Positions 62,625-64,000 of a stretch of DNA of 64,000 nt are shown here, piece by piece. Source of the stretch: JANXMY01 sp965246745 (GTDB lineage Bacteria > Armatimonadota > Armatimonadia > Armatimonadales > Capsulimonadaceae). The DNA is taken from the NCBI GenBank assembly GCA_965246745.1, contig OZ251980.1, forward strand, positions 1,984,001 to 2,048,000, given 5' to 3'. The translations under genes and the position numbers were made by a program. Below the pieces are notes generated by a model. The model searched no databases. It had not been told where the DNA came from and saw only the letters and a program-made list of their open reading frames with translations. Positions within the stretch are counted from its first letter, which is position 1. The number at the start of each line of letters is the position of its first letter.

Positions 62625-63236
62625 ATGAAGCGCATCTTGGCGGCGCTGTGCCTTTTGTCGTCAGTGACCGCTGCCGCCGCGCAGGCCCCGATTGTGCCGG
62701 GGCGCACCCTCGGCAGGGTCGCGCTCGGCATGGCGCGTGCCGAAGTCTGGCAGCACCTCGGCAAGCCGTCAGCAATTCATTTTCTGCACGCGGCGGGGCG
62801 GCTTTACACCTGGGATGAGTGGGAGGGGCGTAACGGATGGGAGTTCGTCCTTCTGCGCCGGGGCCGGGCTGTGCAGATTGAGCGCGATGTTTCCGATGCG
62901 GAGCGATGGACATTTCTGTTTCCGAACGTGCGCCGGCGTCATCCTCATCTGAAAATCAGCCTGTACACGGAATATGAGGACAACGGCTCGACAATTAAAG
63001 CCGATGACATCCGGCAGGGCATCGGCTGGGCGGTGTATATCCATCACTATAAGCATTACGAGTTCGACACGCACCTGCTCGACGAAATCGGGCCGAGCAG
63101 AATACTTATCCACCGGCCCGGAACGGCGCTGCTGACGTATCCCGGAGAAATTCCCGACCAAACCGACCCGTCTCTCGGCAATCTCCGCGCGTGGTTTGCC
63201 GCACAGCCGGGGCAGGCGCACAGACCAAAGAATTGA
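62625..63236 (+). CDS. exported protein, second of two paralogues in the T-box operon
   Basis: This 203-residue protein has a signal peptide (MKRILAALCLLSSVTAAAAQ). The mature part opens IVPGRTLGRVALGMARAEVW then QHLGKPS, and contains LFPNVRRRHPHLKISLYTEY and ILIHRPGTALL, so it is a divergent duplicate of the upstream gene. The short duplicated unit AAGCGCATCTTG around its start codon suggests slippage. The ATG at 62625 was chosen over the TTG three bases before it. valS follows 6 bp downstream. Confidence 0.75.
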   Translation: MKRILAALCLLSSVTAAAAQAPIVPGRTLGRVALGMARAEVWQHLGKPSAIHFLHAAGRLYTWDEWEGRNGWEFVLLRRGRAVQIERDVSDAERWTFLFPNVRRRHPHLKISLYTEYEDNGSTIKADDIRQGIGWAVYIHHYKHYEFDTHLLDEIGPSRILIHRPGTALLTYPGEIPDQTDPSLGNLRAWFAAQPGQAHRPKN

Positions 63237-63242
63237 ACACCC

Positions 63243-64000
63243 ATGGAAAAAGCCTACGAGCCGAAAGATGTGGAAGCGCGGCTATATCCCGATTGGGAAA
63301 GCGCCGGGATTTTTCACGCCGAACCTGCGCCGGGAAAGCCGAAATACAGCATTTGTATCCCGCCGCCGAATGTTACGGGCAGCCTGCACATGGGGCATGC
63401 GCTCAACCACACGGTGCAGGACACGCTCGGACGCTGGCGGCGGATGTGCGGCGACGCCGTGCTGATCCTGCCGGGGCTGGACCACGCAGGGATTGCGACC
63501 CAAACCGTCGTGTCGCGGCAGATCGAAAAAGAAGGCTTGACCCGGTTTGATCTGGGCCGCGACAAGTTCAACGAGCGGGTCTGGGCGTGGAAAGAAGACT
63601 ACGGCGAGCGGATTTTGGTTCAACTCAAGCGCCTCGGCTGCGGCTACGACTGGTCCCGGCTGCGCTTCACGATGGACCCCGCCTATGCCGCCGCCGTCGC
63701 CGAAGCATTTGTGCGCTTTTTCGACGCCGGCCTGATTTACCGGGGCAGGCGGATGGTGAACTGGTCGGTCGGGCTGCAAACCGTGATTTCGGACATCGAA
63801 GTCGAAAACGTAGACACCGACGGCTCGCTGTGGCATCTCTCCTATCCGTTCAGCGACGGCTCCGGGGCCGTCACGGTGGCAACAACCCGGCCGGAAACGC
63901 TGCTCGGGGATACTGCTGTGGCTGTCAACCCGAAAGACCCGCGCTATGCCGGGAAAATCGGGAAAATGCTCCGGCTGCCCTTAACCAATCGCGAAATCCC
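63243..64000 (+). CDS. valS: valyl-tRNA synthetase, N-terminal part (runs off the right edge)
   Basis: ValS charges tRNA-Val with valine. The visible 252 residues open MEKAYEPKDVEARLYPDWES and have FHAEPAPGKPKYSICIPPPN, the class I HIGH motif in VTGSLHMGHALNHTVQDTLG near 45, PGLDHAGIATQTVVSRQIEK and DWSRLRFTMDPAYAAAVAEA. The editing domain begins VTVATTRPETLLGDTAVAVN near 215. All are typical of ValS rather than IleS or LeuS. It is last in an operon headed by a valine-type T-box. Confidence 0.95.
   Translation, partial: MEKAYEPKDVEARLYPDWESAGIFHAEPAPGKPKYSICIPPPNVTGSLHMGHALNHTVQDTLGRWRRMCGDAVLILPGLDHAGIATQTVVSRQIEKEGLTRFDLGRDKFNERVWAWKEDYGERILVQLKRLGCGYDWSRLRFTMDPAYAAAVAEAFVRFFDAGLIYRGRRMVNWSVGLQTVISDIEVENVDTDGSLWHLSYPFSDGSGAVTVATTRPETLLGDTAVAVNPKDPRYAGKIGKMLRLPLTNREI

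Noticed and set aside
1..64000. tRNA or rRNA genes
   Set aside because: I looked for T-loop signatures such as GGTTCGAATCC and conserved rRNA stretches and saw none. A tRNAscan-SE run would settle this.

Overview
The window is about 64 kb of GC-rich bacterial chromosome containing the replication-initiation locus. The organism looks like a diderm with an outer membrane: there is a TonB-dependent receptor, a beta-barrel-like protein ending in Phe, a PEP-CTERM protein and several exported proteins. The DUF1559-type prepilin at 22.2-23.2 kb, the gene order dnaA-oriC-recF-dciA without dnaN, the Ser/Thr kinase cassette and the many orphan exported families suggest Armatimonadota or a close relative. 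This placement is inferred from gene content only.

Layout. 0-3.7 kb: two divergent glycosyltransferases, a HEPN-like gene pair, a Trm112-like protein, aroQ, an acetyltransferase and a small lipoprotein. 3.7-7.3 kb: a GntR/YtrA-type regulator, ABC ATPase and permease operon with a clear operator over its promoter, divergent from a Xaa-Pro peptidase. 8.4-13.4 kb: a STAS-USP fusion, small exported proteins, an IS5-family element of 988 bp, a HAD phosphatase and an SPFH-like protein. 13.4-18 kb: dnaA, a probable oriC, recF and dciA. 18-32.5 kb: membrane and exported proteins, a metallophosphatase, a beta-propeller, a prepilin, a split ComEC, a PLD-family enzyme, paralogous exported proteins, an HDOD protein and a six-hairpin-like protein. 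32.5-42 kb: a class III cyclase/NB-ARC/TPR regulator next to CRP-like sites, then a phospho-signalling cassette (VWA, J-like/FHA, PP2C phosphatase, Ser/Thr kinase). 42-54 kb: metabolic enzymes, an orphan sugar-type ABC ATPase, an AAA+ ATPase, a DUF4139 protein and an ABC-2 permease. 54-59 kb: a putative metal-handling cluster (His-rich repeat protein, TonB receptor, Cys/His small protein, ZIP transporter). 59-64 kb: small DNA-binding and hypothetical genes, a frameshifted aquaporin, and a valine-type T-box leader ahead of two paralogous exported proteins and valS, which runs off the window.

Three themes cut across the window. (1) Eight genes have a -10 hexamer ending exactly 6-7 bases before the start codon and no ribosome-binding site, which implies leaderless mRNAs. 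(2) Intergenic regions carry long-stem palindromic elements; one family has three copies and another has two. (3) The likely origin has no canonical DnaA boxes. It carries 11 copies of TGTGAC followed by a run of DnaA-trios in the correct orientation, and DnaA itself has changes in its DNA-recognition motif. This is the strongest candidate here for something new.

No tRNA, rRNA or CRISPR array was seen. All family assignments are from reading motifs; no database search was run.
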